A stretch of DNA of 64,000 bases from NCBI GenBank assembly GCA_021463345.1, contig JAJTYM010000016.1, positions 1 through 64,000 on the forward strand, given 5' to 3'. Origin of the DNA: Pseudobdellovibrionaceae bacterium (GTDB lineage Bacteria; Bdellovibrionota; Bdellovibrionia; Bdellovibrionales; JAMPXM01). The notes beneath the pieces are model-generated. The model was given only the letters and a program-made list of their open reading frames with translations. It was not told where the DNA came from and searched no databases. Positions within the stretch are counted from its first letter, which is position 1, and every line of letters begins with the position of its first letter. The position numbers and the translations under genes were made by a program. Positions 18,661 through 27,175 of the stretch are shown here, in pieces.

Positions 18661-19167
18661 ATGAAATCTCTTCGCGCCTTGTGCCGTGTTTCGTGCTGCG
18701 CTTTGTGTCTGTTGATGGCGACGTTTCCGTTCGCGGAGCCCGCGTTCGCCAAAAAGCGGTCCGCGTCCGCCCAAACCGCCTCTCGGACCGTCGCCGGTTC
18801 CGAGTCCCTGTATGAGAGATTGGGCGGGGAGCGGGCCGTCCGCGACCTCGTCGACGACCTCGTCGCGCGCGTCGGAGCCAACCCGCGCGTCAACTTTTTC
18901 CGCGATGGCAAGTTCGCGAAGACCGATGTGAGCCGGCTCAAGCGCCATCTGGCGGATTTCATCGCCTCGGCCGCGGGCGGCGGGCGTAAATACACGGGAC
19001 GCGACATGGCCCGCGCGCATTCCGGAATGCGCATCAACGATGACGAGTTCGAGGCCCTCATGGCGGACCTGGCCGCGAGCCTCGATGGATTGAAGGTCCC
19101 GGCCAAGGAGAAAAGCGAATTGCTCCGCATCGTCGTGTCGACGAAGTCCGCGATCGTGGCGAAATAG
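18661..19167 (+). CDS. exported truncated haemoglobin (group 1-like)
   Basis: The globin part covers about residues 47-165: SLYERLGGERAVRDLVDDLV, then NPRVNFFRD, then the F-helix HSGMRI with His120 as the likely proximal haem ligand. Known members bind O2 or NO and detoxify nitric oxide or peroxide. Unusually there is an N-terminal signal peptide (CCALCLLMATFPFAEPAFA), so it should act in the periplasm. AAAGGA precedes the ATG at 18661. It stands alone, divergent from gluQ. Confidence 0.9.
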   Translation: MKSLRALCRVSCCALCLLMATFPFAEPAFAKKRSASAQTASRTVAGSESLYERLGGERAVRDLVDDLVARVGANPRVNFFRDGKFAKTDVSRLKRHLADFIASAAGGGRKYTGRDMARAHSGMRINDDEFEALMADLAASLDGLKVPAKEKSELLRIVVSTKSAIVAK

Positions 19168-19309
19168 CCGCGACGGGCGCCGCGCCGCCAGCGGTGACGG
19201 GAATTTCAAGAATTCTGTGAGCCTGCGGTAAGACAAAGGCGCGTCCGCGGCGCGATGATCCGGGGCGTGGCGGCCGGGCGCCCGTTCTTTTCTTTCGCGG
19301 AGGACGACC

Positions 19310-19879
19310 ATGAATTTCGAAATCGACGACGACTTTTTCGATGAAAGCGATTGGCCGCCCGCCATCGGGCCGAGGCGGGACGTTTCGTGGCGGGGTTGGC
19401 TCCTCGGCGGCCTCCTCGGTTGCCTGACGGGCGCGGCTCTGGCTTATTTCCTGGATCCCGACCGCGGCCGCCGCCGCCGCGTGATGTTCGCCGACCAGTT
19501 CCATCGGCGCCTGCGAGTGGCGGGCCACTGGGCCTCGAGGAAACAACGGCATTTCAGCCACGTGCTCGAGAGTTTGCCGCATCGTCTGACGATTCGCCTG
19601 GCTTCCGGCGTCGAGGAGGTCGATGACGGCCGTTTGATCCAGCGGATCCGGGCGCGGATGGGACGCGTGACACGCTATCCGGGGGCGATCCAAGTCGCGG
19701 CGGCGCGCGGGCGGGTGAGCTTGAGCGGCCCGGTGCTCGGGGATGAGGTGGAGCGTCTCGTGAAGTGCGTGCGCTCCGTCCCCGGCGTGCGCCGCGTGGT
19801 CAACAACATGCGCACGCACTCGCGCGGAGCCGTCGTTCCCGGCCTGCAAGGGGAGGGGGGGCCGCGCCTCAACGCTTGA
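19310..19879 (+). CDS. BON-domain protein with a membrane/glycine-zipper segment
   Basis: An acidic start (FEIDDDFFDESDW) is followed by one hydrophobic, glycine-rich segment (LLGGLLGCLTGAALAYFLDP) and a run of arginines, as in YtxH-like envelope stress proteins. The C-terminal BON domain reads IQVAAARGRVSLSGPVLGDE then VPGVRRVVNNM at about 125-175. BON domains bind phospholipid or peptidoglycan. GGAGG precedes the ATG by 6 bases. It converges on the small hydrophilic gene. Confidence 0.85.
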   Translation: MNFEIDDDFFDESDWPPAIGPRRDVSWRGWLLGGLLGCLTGAALAYFLDPDRGRRRRVMFADQFHRRLRVAGHWASRKQRHFSHVLESLPHRLTIRLASGVEEVDDGRLIQRIRARMGRVTRYPGAIQVAAARGRVSLSGPVLGDEVERLVKCVRSVPGVRRVVNNMRTHSRGAVVPGLQGEGGPRLNA

Positions 19880-19889
19880 AGCGCGCCCT

Positions 19890-20177
19890 TCAGTCGTAGT
19901 GGTCGCTGTCGTCGGGTTGCGCGGGCTTATCGGCTTCGATATTGCCCAGGTCGACCTCGCCGACATCGGGATTGCCGCGCTCCAGGCGCCGCGATGTCCG
20001 ATCGAAGCGCTCGGTCGCGCGTTGCGACCTCCGCCCGTACTCGAACTGCGCGATTTTGGACTCTTTGATCTTTTTCGTGGCGTCACCGCCGCCGGGTGCG
20101 ATGGGCGTTTCCCGTTCGGAAGGGCGTTGCGAGGATTGGCCGCCGTTCGCCTTCGGATCCATCGTGTCGCGTGTCAT
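19890..20177 (-). CDS. small hydrophilic protein of unknown function (95 aa)
   Basis: A charged, low-complexity protein with no signal peptide or membrane segment. It starts MTRDTMDPKANGGQ and ends in an acidic tail (EADKPAQPDDSDHYD). The central stretch KIKESKIAQFEYGRRSQRA is basic and possibly helical. GGAGG lies 6 bases before the ATG, supporting translation. I do not recognise a family. It resembles small stress-related or general-stress proteins only in composition. Confidence 0.6.
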   Translation of the reverse strand: MTRDTMDPKANGGQSSQRPSERETPIAPGGGDATKKIKESKIAQFEYGRRSQRATERFDRTSRRLERGNPDVGEVDLGNIEADKPAQPDDSDHYD

Positions 20178-20324
20178 AGGTTCCTCCAGAGGGTCGCGCG
20201 CGAGGGAGAAAACGGGACCATTATCGCGTTTTCCGCTCCCGTCGGCTCGTGAGGAGTCCGTGTCGATTTCGTCACCTGGCGGGCCGCCGCCGAAGCGACG
20301 GCCGGCGGAGCCGGGCTCTCGGGA

Positions 20325-21383
20325 TCAGCCGGCCTTGCGGGGACTGTGTTGCGGGGCCATCCCATCCTGGGGCGAGGCCACTTCGAGCTCGATGTCGTCA
20401 TTGCAGGTCGTCGCGAGATTGCCGTACCGGTCGACCGCTTTGACCTGCACGTGCACGGGTTGGCCGGCGACCGTTTCCTCGGGCGACGAGAGGATCAGCT
20501 TGACGGCCGGCCCCGCGACGCATTTGAACTCGCAAACGGCGGAAACGTCGAGGCCGCTGTCGGCTGAATCGAGGAGTTGGATGGCGTAGGCACCCGCCCT
20601 TTTGATCGAGAAGACCGCCGTGCCGCGCCCTTCGTGGACCTTGACGGTCCCAAGCTCGGCGCCGGCGGCGAGCCGGAGCTTGGCCGAGCCCGTGTACGAT
20701 GGGTCGCGGTTCCCCCATTTGTCTTGGGCTTCGACGGCGACGTTCGTTTTCTCCCCGGCGGTGATCTCGGTGGGCAGCAGCGCGACCAGTTTGACGGCTT
20801 GCGCGCCTTTGATCACGATCTCGTGCGGCGCTTCGGCGGCGAGCCCCGTCTTGTCGTGGCCGGCGACCGAGAGTTTCAATTTGCCGGCGGTGAAATGCCG
20901 GAACTCGATCGTTCCGACGCCGCCTTTGAGGCTGACTTTGCCGAGTTTGCCTTCGACGTCCGCCTTCTGTCGGGCCGGATCTTTTTCCGGCGTCGTTTCG
21001 GGCGATGCCTGCGGAGGCGGCCGCGGCGGTGTTTTAAGAGGTGCCTGCGGCGGCGGTTTCGCCGGGTGGGCGATCACGGTCACGCCGGTCAGCGAAGTCA
21101 CCGCCGTGCCTTCGTCCGCGGAGGGGGCCATGGAAGAGACGGCGGAGGAGGGCGCGGGCGGGAGCTCCGGAGCCGCTGGCGCCTGCGCGGGCAGCGGTGG
21201 CGCCTCCAGCGCCGGCGGGTGAGAGCGGACGAACTCAGGCACGGGCACCCACTCTTCCTTTTCCGGCAGGAACGCGCGGTCCGACGGCGCGAAATCCTCC
21301 GACTTCAGGCGCTGCGCGATTTCCTCCCTCGAGAACGAGCCGAGATCCTGTCCTTGTCTGGAAACCTTGAAGCGAGTCTGCAT
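20325..21383 (-). CDS. GYF_2-domain protein with Ig/filamin-like repeats (352 aa)
   Basis: Residues 1-50 match the GYF_2 (DUF4339) pattern: FKVSRQGQDLGSFSREEI then a tryptophan in KEEWVPVPEF. A long Pro/Ala linker follows (about 55-150). At least two beta-sandwich units then follow, each with the Ig-like phrase VAEAQDKWGN-type (VAVEAQDKWGNRDPSYTG, VQVKAVDRYGNLATTCND), as in invasin or filamin repeats. No signal peptide, so it may be cytoplasmic, which is odd for such repeats. I chose the ATG at 21383; an in-frame start exists 75 bases upstream. The function is unknown. Confidence 0.75.
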   Translation of the reverse strand: MQTRFKVSRQGQDLGSFSREEIAQRLKSEDFAPSDRAFLPEKEEWVPVPEFVRSHPPALEAPPLPAQAPAAPELPPAPSSAVSSMAPSADEGTAVTSLTGVTVIAHPAKPPPQAPLKTPPRPPPQASPETTPEKDPARQKADVEGKLGKVSLKGGVGTIEFRHFTAGKLKLSVAGHDKTGLAAEAPHEIVIKGAQAVKLVALLPTEITAGEKTNVAVEAQDKWGNRDPSYTGSAKLRLAAGAELGTVKVHEGRGTAVFSIKRAGAYAIQLLDSADSGLDVSAVCEFKCVAGPAVKLILSSPEETVAGQPVHVQVKAVDRYGNLATTCNDDIELEVASPQDGMAPQHSPRKAG

Positions 21384-21474
21384 GCGGTTCTTATCGGAGT
21401 CGTGATGGAAAACCCAAGGTCGATCCCGCCGGTCCGGCGGCGAATTCGCCAGGACCAAGGGCTCGGCGGTCGGC

Positions 21475-22377
21475 TCAAAACACGCGATAAGGCGTTTTCA
21501 CGAGCTCGAGGAAGACCCCGCCGGCGCTCTTCGGCGCCAGGATCAGGCAGGACTTCCCGTTGTAGCGGGCGATGGCGTGCCGGACTTTGCCGGTGCGTTT
21601 CAGGAAGCGGTTTGCGCCTTCGAGATCACGGATGCCGATGCTCACTCCGGCGAGCCGCGAACCGTCGAGCCCCAGGTGCTCGAGCGCCCGCGGCTCGAGA
21701 TGGCCGCGTTGCACGAAAACGAGGCGTCCGCCGTCGAGAACGAGGTGAACGGCCCGCGCGCGCAGTGGCTGCAGGACGGCGTCTTCGACCGGCCCGAGGT
21801 CGAGGTCGCGAAGCTCGCGCTCGGCTTCGTCCAGGTCGTCCACCGCGAGCCACGCCTCGGTCAATCCGCCGGCCGTGTTGGCGTGCGGGTCGGTCGCCGT
21901 CGCCGCCGCCGCCACCGGTTCGGGGACGAAAGCGATCCTCTCCAGCGCCGCCGGCGCCAGGATCTCGAGCCGCTTGTCGTTTTCGCGACCCGACTCCCCG
22001 TAGCGGAGGGAGGATCCTTTGATCTTCGCCATCAGGAGATCCCAATCGGAGACGCGGATGCGGATCTGGCGGGAGTGCTCGTCGCCCGGGTCGCCGTCCG
22101 GTACGAGCCGCAGGCTGCTGCCATCCTTGAAATGCGCGTCGAACCCTTTGGCGCGGTCGGGGATCTTCTCCAGATGGAAGCCGAGGTTGCGCTGGTAATG
22201 GCGGGTCGTTTTCTCGAAATCCCTGACCGCGAGGGGCACGCGGTCGAGGCGCAGGGTCAGAACGGGCGCCGCGCTCCGCATGGAGCCGCGCGAGGGTTCC
22301 TCCGGCGCGTGCGCGCACGAGGCGAGCGCCAAGGCCGCGACCGAGAGGGAAGCTGTGCGGAACGCGCGTGCGATCAT
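21475..22377 (-). CDS. lipoprotein with two VOC/glyoxalase-like domains (300 aa)
   Basis: The signal ends in the lipobox ALASC at about residue 20. Two vicinal-oxygen-chelate-like units are suggested: RVPLAVRDFEKTTRHYQRNLGF (about 47-) and EAWLAVDDLDEAERELRDLDL (about 170-), each followed by further strands. Glyoxalase-superfamily proteins bind metals or small molecules, but membrane-anchored forms are unusual. The metal-binding His/Glu set is incomplete to my eye, so enzyme activity is uncertain. It lies just downstream of the pilus operon (33 bases after the adhesin stop) and may be read through from it. Confidence 0.75.
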   Translation of the reverse strand: MIARAFRTASLSVAALALASCAHAPEEPSRGSMRSAAPVLTLRLDRVPLAVRDFEKTTRHYQRNLGFHLEKIPDRAKGFDAHFKDGSSLRLVPDGDPGDEHSRQIRIRVSDWDLLMAKIKGSSLRYGESGRENDKRLEILAPAALERIAFVPEPVAAAATATDPHANTAGGLTEAWLAVDDLDEAERELRDLDLGPVEDAVLQPLRARAVHLVLDGGRLVFVQRGHLEPRALEHLGLDGSRLAGVSIGIRDLEGANRFLKRTGKVRHAIARYNGKSCLILAPKSAGGVFLELVKTPYRVF

Positions 22378-22410
22378 GACGTCCCATTACAGCATCGCCG
22401 ATCCGCGCGG

Positions 22411-23382
22411 TCAAAGCGAGGTCATCTCGATCGTGATGTTATCGGCGTAAGGTCCGGCCCAGCTGGAGGCGACGGCCCCGACTTTCACCGTGACCGGCAC
22501 GCGCAGGCCGATGGGGGCCGGGGCGCTGGTGCCGAAGCCCGAAAGGACTTTCGCGGGTTTTCCCGGCTGGAGTTCGATGGGTGTCCCGTTGATCGACAGC
22601 GTGTAAGGCACGTACGACTTCGCCGTCTCGTGCTTCATGCGCGAGCCGTGTTGCGAGAGGAGGCGGACGCGGTAACCGAAGTTGTAGAGCAGGACCATGT
22701 CGAACCGCATGGCCTTGTTCTCGGTCAAGGTCCCGAAGTTCAGGGTCTTCAGCGTGATCGGCGGATCCGTGTAGGGCGCGCCCGAGTCGACGAGGCTCAC
22801 GATCGAGAACGGCAGCACGGCGTAGAGATACGTCTGGACCGAGCGCGCGATCTCGAGCGGCGCTCGGTCCGGCGGGAACGTCCCCTCGAAAACCCGGATC
22901 GTGACGGTGTCCGTGTACAGGCCCGGTCGTTTGACGTTGAACGGGCCGGGTTTCGGCCCCACGATCATCGGTTGCGCGCTGAACGCCTGCCGCCTGGCGC
23001 CCTCTTTATCGAACCGTCCCGTGTAAACTTCGCCGGTGGACGCGGCCTCGGGGTAGGATTTCAGGCTCAGCGGCGGCGAGGAAGGGGCCTTGAAGACGTC
23101 GTAGTCGATTTGTTGAGAACCGCTGAAGAGCTTCCGATCGTAGGTCGCGGCCTGGCCCTTGCCGAACCCGATCCAGTAGTCGCATCGCGCGGAGGGGCGT
23201 CGGCGCTCGACCGAAAAACCCACCGTCGGATCGGTGGGCAAATTCAGTTGCCGCAGCGGGAACGGCAGATGGAGGACCAGGTCCCCGGCTTCGCAGCCGG
23301 GTTTGGCGAACGCTGCCGAGGGCGCGAACATCATCGAGATCGAGATCGAGATCGAGATCAGAGCCGAAGTGAATCTATTCAT
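22411..23382 (-). CDS. tip adhesin of an archaic chaperone-usher pilus (SCPU-type)
   Basis: The signal peptide is followed by a two-part beta-rich protein. The second part carries a spore-coat-U-like pattern: LKTLNFGTLTENKAM, then strands ending PYADNITIEMTSL at the C-terminus, close to the pilin's ending YEDTVTLTLTAL. Being last in the operon and twice the size of the pilin, it is likely the CsuE-like tip subunit. Its ATG overlaps the usher stop by 8 bases. A 6-base repeat lies in its signal peptide coding sequence. The receptor is unknown. Confidence 0.75.
   Translation of the reverse strand: MNRFTSALISISISISMMFAPSAAFAKPGCEAGDLVLHLPFPLRQLNLPTDPTVGFSVERRRPSARCDYWIGFGKGQAATYDRKLFSGSQQIDYDVFKAPSSPPLSLKSYPEAASTGEVYTGRFDKEGARRQAFSAQPMIVGPKPGPFNVKRPGLYTDTVTIRVFEGTFPPDRAPLEIARSVQTYLYAVLPFSIVSLVDSGAPYTDPPITLKTLNFGTLTENKAMRFDMVLLYNFGYRVRLLSQHGSRMKHETAKSYVPYTLSINGTPIELQPGKPAKVLSGFGTSAPAPIGLRVPVTVKVGAVASSWAGPYADNITIEMTSL
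23335..23358. repeat. hexanucleotide repeat inside the adhesin signal peptide
   Basis: Four perfect copies of CGAGAT (23335-23358), encoding the alternating Ile-Ser run ISISISIS in the signal peptide of the tip adhesin. Copy changes would stay in frame and only lengthen or shorten the hydrophobic core. Confidence 0.8.
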
Positions 23383-25924
23383 TCGCTTTCCTCAAACGCA
23401 GATCGCCGATCGAAATCACGCCGCGGGCGTTCGCGTCCAACGTGAATCGCGCCGGCGCCCATTTGTCCGAATACGTTCTCAGCATGTACTCTCCCGGGTT
23501 CAGCCCTTCGATCTCGAACCGGCCTTCGCGGTCGGTGAAAAACTCGATGGGTTCCGAAGGCGGCCCGTTTTTCGTCGCGTTTTCAGCCGCGTCCGCGGCG
23601 AGGATCTCGCCGGCCAGCAGGAGCAAGGGTGATCCGTCGGGGTCGACCACGCGCCCTGCGAGGATGACGACCGAGTGCAGCTTCAGTGGGAGATGATAGC
23701 CCGAGCGATAGCCTGGGATCACGAGAAAACGTTCGCGCTCGAGCGTCAAGCCCGTCTGCAACGGCGTGGTGTCGACGAAGATTTCGCGGGCGCGATAAGA
23801 CTGGAGGTCTGCGACCGCCGCGGGCCCCCAGCCGTCGATGCGGCCGGCGTACACGGTCTCGCTCGGGTTGACGAGGATTCCCCTTTGCCAGGCCTCGGAG
23901 CCGTCGCCGACCAAGGCGAAACTTTCGGCCACGGGCCGGCTCAGGGCGAAGCGGCCGTCGGCGTATGTCAGCGCGCCGCCGACCTGGAAGACGCTCACCG
24001 CCGACCTCGTTCCGCCCGCTCCGGCCCGTGTTTCCGAGGCGGCCAGGCCGTAGCCGAGCTGCGCGCGCTGGAAAAACGCGGATACGTTCGCGTTGGCGGC
24101 GTCGGCGTTCCGCGCGGTCGCGACATTGGCGTCGGCGCGGGCGCGCGCGCCGCTGAACGCGAGTTCCGCGCGCCGGGTCGCGTCCCGCGTGTCGGCCGAA
24201 ACCGCCGCGATCAGGGGTCGCGAGGGATCGCGCCACCGGAGCGTCACGAACGCGCGTCGCTCGCGGCGCACGGCTGAATCATCGGTCGCGCTCACGTCCG
24301 CGCCGAGTTGCCAGCGGTCGTTGAGCGAGGCCGAGGTGTTGAGGTACGCGCCGAGCGCGCTTCCGAAGCCGAGGGGAAGGCCGGGATGCGGCCAGTCTTT
24401 GAACGCTCCGAGAGTGACGGTGACGCGGTCGCTGACGCGCGTGTCGACGAAAAAATCGGCGCGGTGGCTGAACGCGTTGAAAGGGGCGAGTTCCCCGAGC
24501 TGAGCGAATCTCCGTCCGCGCGTTTCCAGTTGCATGCCCCAGCCGAACGGCCCCTTGCCGCGCTCTTCCTGGAACGACCTGTACGCGAAGCGCCCGGCGC
24601 CGTCGGTCGAATCACTCATGGCGACGCGGCTCGCTGCGACCTCGAGCCGGAACAGCCCCCAGGCGTTGACGGCGAGCGCTTCGACGCCGAGGATCGCCTG
24701 CCGACGATGCCCCTGGGCGAACCCGCCGAAGGTGAACCGGTCGGTCCACCCCACGCGATGCCAGCCGGAGAACGTGACGCGGTCCTCGTCGTAATCGTAG
24801 CGCCCGCCCCGCGGCGCCGACGGCAGGCCGAGATTGTAGGAGAACTGGTGGAAACCGGGGCGAAGCAGTTCGCTCGCGGCGATGAACGGGAAGCGCACGC
24901 TCTCGGTGCGGCCGTAGATGTCGGTGATCAGGAGTTCGATTTCGTTGAGGCGCCCCAGGAGCGGGATCTCGCGGATGTCGAATTGACCGGCCGGCAGGCG
25001 CAAAGTGCGCACGATCGCGCCGTTGACCACCACGTCGACGCGCGATGGGTTGCGGAGCTGGATCCGCCTGTTCGAGGTGGGGTAGTTCACCAGGTCCGGA
25101 TCGATGGCGAGTTCGCGGGTGACGCCGATCCCGCCGAGCGGGACGTAGCTGCGGAACCCGGCCGCGCTGAAACGGAGGTCGCCCGCCGTGAAACGCAGGA
25201 GACCGGGCGAGTCGTCGTAGACGACGCGCAGGTCCCCGCGCCGCCAGGCGTCCGGTTCGAATTCGTTGTAGCCGCCTTCGGCTTCGAGAACGGCCCCGAG
25301 CGGCGTCGTGAAAAAGCCGCTGAGGTCGGCGCGCGCGCCGTTGGCCGAGGCGTCCGCGTCGGGATCGTCATGCCAGAGGGAGCGGCTGCCGTAGACGTTC
25401 AACGCGGCGGACGCCCTGGCCGGCGGGACGGCGCTGGATCTCGCGGTCGCGCCTTCGCGCAGGGAAATGTCCTTCGGCTTGCGGCTTTCGGGCCCGAGGC
25501 TGATCCGTAACGTCAGCGTTTCCATGTCGAGCCGCGCTTCGATGCCGAGCGCGTTGAGCTCCTTGAGCGAGACGAACCCGTCGCGGATGGCGTTCCAGAG
25601 GCGTGTCTGCGTTTGCGGGGTCGCCACCGGCAGGAGCGCTTGGAAGAGATCCGCGCCCTCGACACGGGTCTCCTCCGGCGGGTCTTGGGGAGCCACGGTC
25701 ACCAGGCCCGCGTCCTCGAGGTCGAGGATCAGGGGGATCTCCACGCGCTCCTCGGCGCGCGCGCCGCCCGGGGCGATGAGCGCGAAGGCGATGGCGAACG
25801 TGGCGAGAAACGACGTCGCTTTCAATTCCGCTTTCAGTCCAAATCGATCGACGCCGCGTCGAACGCCGTTCCTGACGCCGTACCAGGCGTTGTTCCCGGC
25901 GTCTTCGACGCGCCGGCCGGCCAC
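23375..25924 (-). CDS. fimbrial outer-membrane usher
   Basis: PapC/CsuD-type usher that exports and assembles pilins. Evidence is the usher plug and barrel text ELLITDIYGRTESVRFPF and the C-terminal carboxypeptidase-like domain with TDREGRFEIEGLNPGEYMLR. At 849 aa (or 816 aa) it has the usual length. If the ATG at 25924 is used the gene overlaps the chaperone by 91 bases and has an odd N-region. A TTG at 25825 gives a clean signal peptide (ATSFLATFAIAFALIAPGGARA) and is more likely. It sits between chaperone and tip adhesin. Confidence 0.92.
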   Translation of the reverse strand: MAGRRVEDAGNNAWYGVRNGVRRGVDRFGLKAELKATSFLATFAIAFALIAPGGARAEERVEIPLILDLEDAGLVTVAPQDPPEETRVEGADLFQALLPVATPQTQTRLWNAIRDGFVSLKELNALGIEARLDMETLTLRISLGPESRKPKDISLREGATARSSAVPPARASAALNVYGSRSLWHDDPDADASANGARADLSGFFTTPLGAVLEAEGGYNEFEPDAWRRGDLRVVYDDSPGLLRFTAGDLRFSAAGFRSYVPLGGIGVTRELAIDPDLVNYPTSNRRIQLRNPSRVDVVVNGAIVRTLRLPAGQFDIREIPLLGRLNEIELLITDIYGRTESVRFPFIAASELLRPGFHQFSYNLGLPSAPRGGRYDYDEDRVTFSGWHRVGWTDRFTFGGFAQGHRRQAILGVEALAVNAWGLFRLEVAASRVAMSDSTDGAGRFAYRSFQEERGKGPFGWGMQLETRGRRFAQLGELAPFNAFSHRADFFVDTRVSDRVTVTLGAFKDWPHPGLPLGFGSALGAYLNTSASLNDRWQLGADVSATDDSAVRRERRAFVTLRWRDPSRPLIAAVSADTRDATRRAELAFSGARARADANVATARNADAANANVSAFFQRAQLGYGLAASETRAGAGGTRSAVSVFQVGGALTYADGRFALSRPVAESFALVGDGSEAWQRGILVNPSETVYAGRIDGWGPAAVADLQSYRAREIFVDTTPLQTGLTLERERFLVIPGYRSGYHLPLKLHSVVILAGRVVDPDGSPLLLLAGEILAADAAENATKNGPPSEPIEFFTDREGRFEIEGLNPGEYMLRTYSDKWAPARFTLDANARGVISIGDLRLRKANE

Positions 25925-26622
25925 GGCAAGAGAACCCGCCGTTTTTCTCCGGCGAGCACGTTCACCGTTTCAAGCTCCTTGAGGCCGTCGGCCGGAAGCG
26001 GCAGTTGGTTCCGGGGGTTCTTCGAATCGCGCAAGACGATCTTGGCGCGGTTCAGGATCCGGTGCGCGCCGCCGTCGTTGCGGAAGACCAGCTCGAGGCG
26101 CCGATCGTTCGTTTTTTCTCCGACGGCTCTCACCGATTCGACGACGATCTTCGCCCTGGCCCGCGCCGGCACGACGTAGGCGGACGTCTGGTATTTGATG
26201 AGGAACTTGAGGTTGGTTCCCGCTCCGGCCTGCACGGACTTGAGGTCGACGGGCAGTTGTTCGGCGACGATGCGGTAGGGGGCTTCCTTGGCGATCGTTT
26301 TCGGGCCCGTGTAGGTGACCCGGATCGTCTTGGATTCGTTGGGGCCCAGAATGAGCTGCTTCGGGAAAACGCTGAAATGATCCGTGGGGGGAAGCGTCTC
26401 TTTGCCGTCGAGGTCGGTCTCTCTCGCGCGCGCGGAAATCTGCACGGCGACCTTCGCGTCGCCGGTGTTTTCGGCCGTGAACGTTTTCGAAAGCTGGCCG
26501 TCGGCGAGGGTGAATTCGACGACGCTCGGCTGAAAAGCGAACGCCCGAGCGGGCCGGGGCGCGGCCAACAGGAGGGCGCACGCGCCGGCCGCCGAAAGCG
26601 ACCTGAAAATCCGTTTTTCCAT
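25834..26622 (-). CDS. periplasmic pilus chaperone (PapD-like)
   Basis: An N-terminal signal peptide ends near PARAFAFQPSVVEFTL. The PapD-like G1/F1 region appears as KTIRVTYTGPKTIAKEAPYRIVAEQLPV, which carries the conserved RIVAEQLP of archaic (CsuC-type) chaperones. The second domain starts near LKFLIKYQTSAYVVPA. The 262-aa length is normal; the C-terminus has an extra Ala/Thr/Pro stretch. I chose the ATG at 26622, preceded by AAGGTGG. It follows the pilin-like gene and precedes the usher. Confidence 0.92.
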   Translation of the reverse strand: MEKRIFRSLSAAGACALLLAAPRPARAFAFQPSVVEFTLADGQLSKTFTAENTGDAKVAVQISARARETDLDGKETLPPTDHFSVFPKQLILGPNESKTIRVTYTGPKTIAKEAPYRIVAEQLPVDLKSVQAGAGTNLKFLIKYQTSAYVVPARARAKIVVESVRAVGEKTNDRRLELVFRNDGGAHRILNRAKIVLRDSKNPRNQLPLPADGLKELETVNVLAGEKRRVLLPWPAGASKTPGTTPGTASGTAFDAASIDLD

Positions 26623-26750
26623 TCCCACCTTCGCCCTCGATAGTTCAGCCGCGCGGCGCTCGGCCGTGCGCCGCTCAGTCGCGTCGCGTCCGCGCGCGGC
26701 GCCATCCATCGTATGGAGCGCGGAGACGGCTTGTCAAAGCGAGAACACGC

Positions 26751-27095
26751 CTAGGGAGCGGTCAAGACGATCCGCACCGTCGAACCGGATGCGAACGATT
26801 CGAGGGAGAGCGCGATTTTCTCGCCGGAGCGGGCGACGATCGCCGTCCGAGGGGACGCGGTGATCGAGGCCGGCCTCCGCCCCGCCGTCGACGAACCCGA
26901 TTCGAGCGTCATCAGGTACGTTTCGTCGCGGCCGCCCAGGTCGAAATTCGTCGGCCCGTCTTCCCCGGGCGAGATTCGCGGCGCTGTCTGAGCCGGGACA
27001 TGGCCCCTGAGAGCGAGCTCGGCGGCCGTGGCTTGGGGTGTCGTTGGTGAAAGAGCGAGAGCGAACGCGAAAACGCGAGGCAGGGGGTTGGTCAT
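26751..27095 (-). CDS. small exported pilin-like protein of the pilus operon (114 aa)
   Basis: A signal peptide (RVFAFALALSPTTPQATA) is followed by AAELALRGHVPAQTA, which parallels the first strand of the major pilin (AATLLLRGQIASNC). Unlike the pilin it has no cysteine. The C-terminal SGSTVRIVLTAP resembles a pilin final strand. It may be a minor subunit, terminator or donor-strand protein, or a decayed pilin copy. It lies between pilin and chaperone, in the same direction. Confidence 0.65.
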   Translation of the reverse strand: MTNPLPRVFAFALALSPTTPQATAAELALRGHVPAQTAPRISPGEDGPTNFDLGGRDETYLMTLESGSSTAGRRPASITASPRTAIVARSGEKIALSLESFASGSTVRIVLTAP

Positions 27096-27175
27096 ACTGA
27101 ACCTGTCGGAAGGTCCAGTCTTGAGCCTTACGGGTTTCCCGGGTGAAGTCCCGGATGCGTCGCCGAACGGGTTCC

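Noticed and set aside
21577-23445. A 622-codon plus-strand frame
   Set aside because: It lies antisense to the VOC lipoprotein and tip adhesin genes, which have clear motifs and signals.
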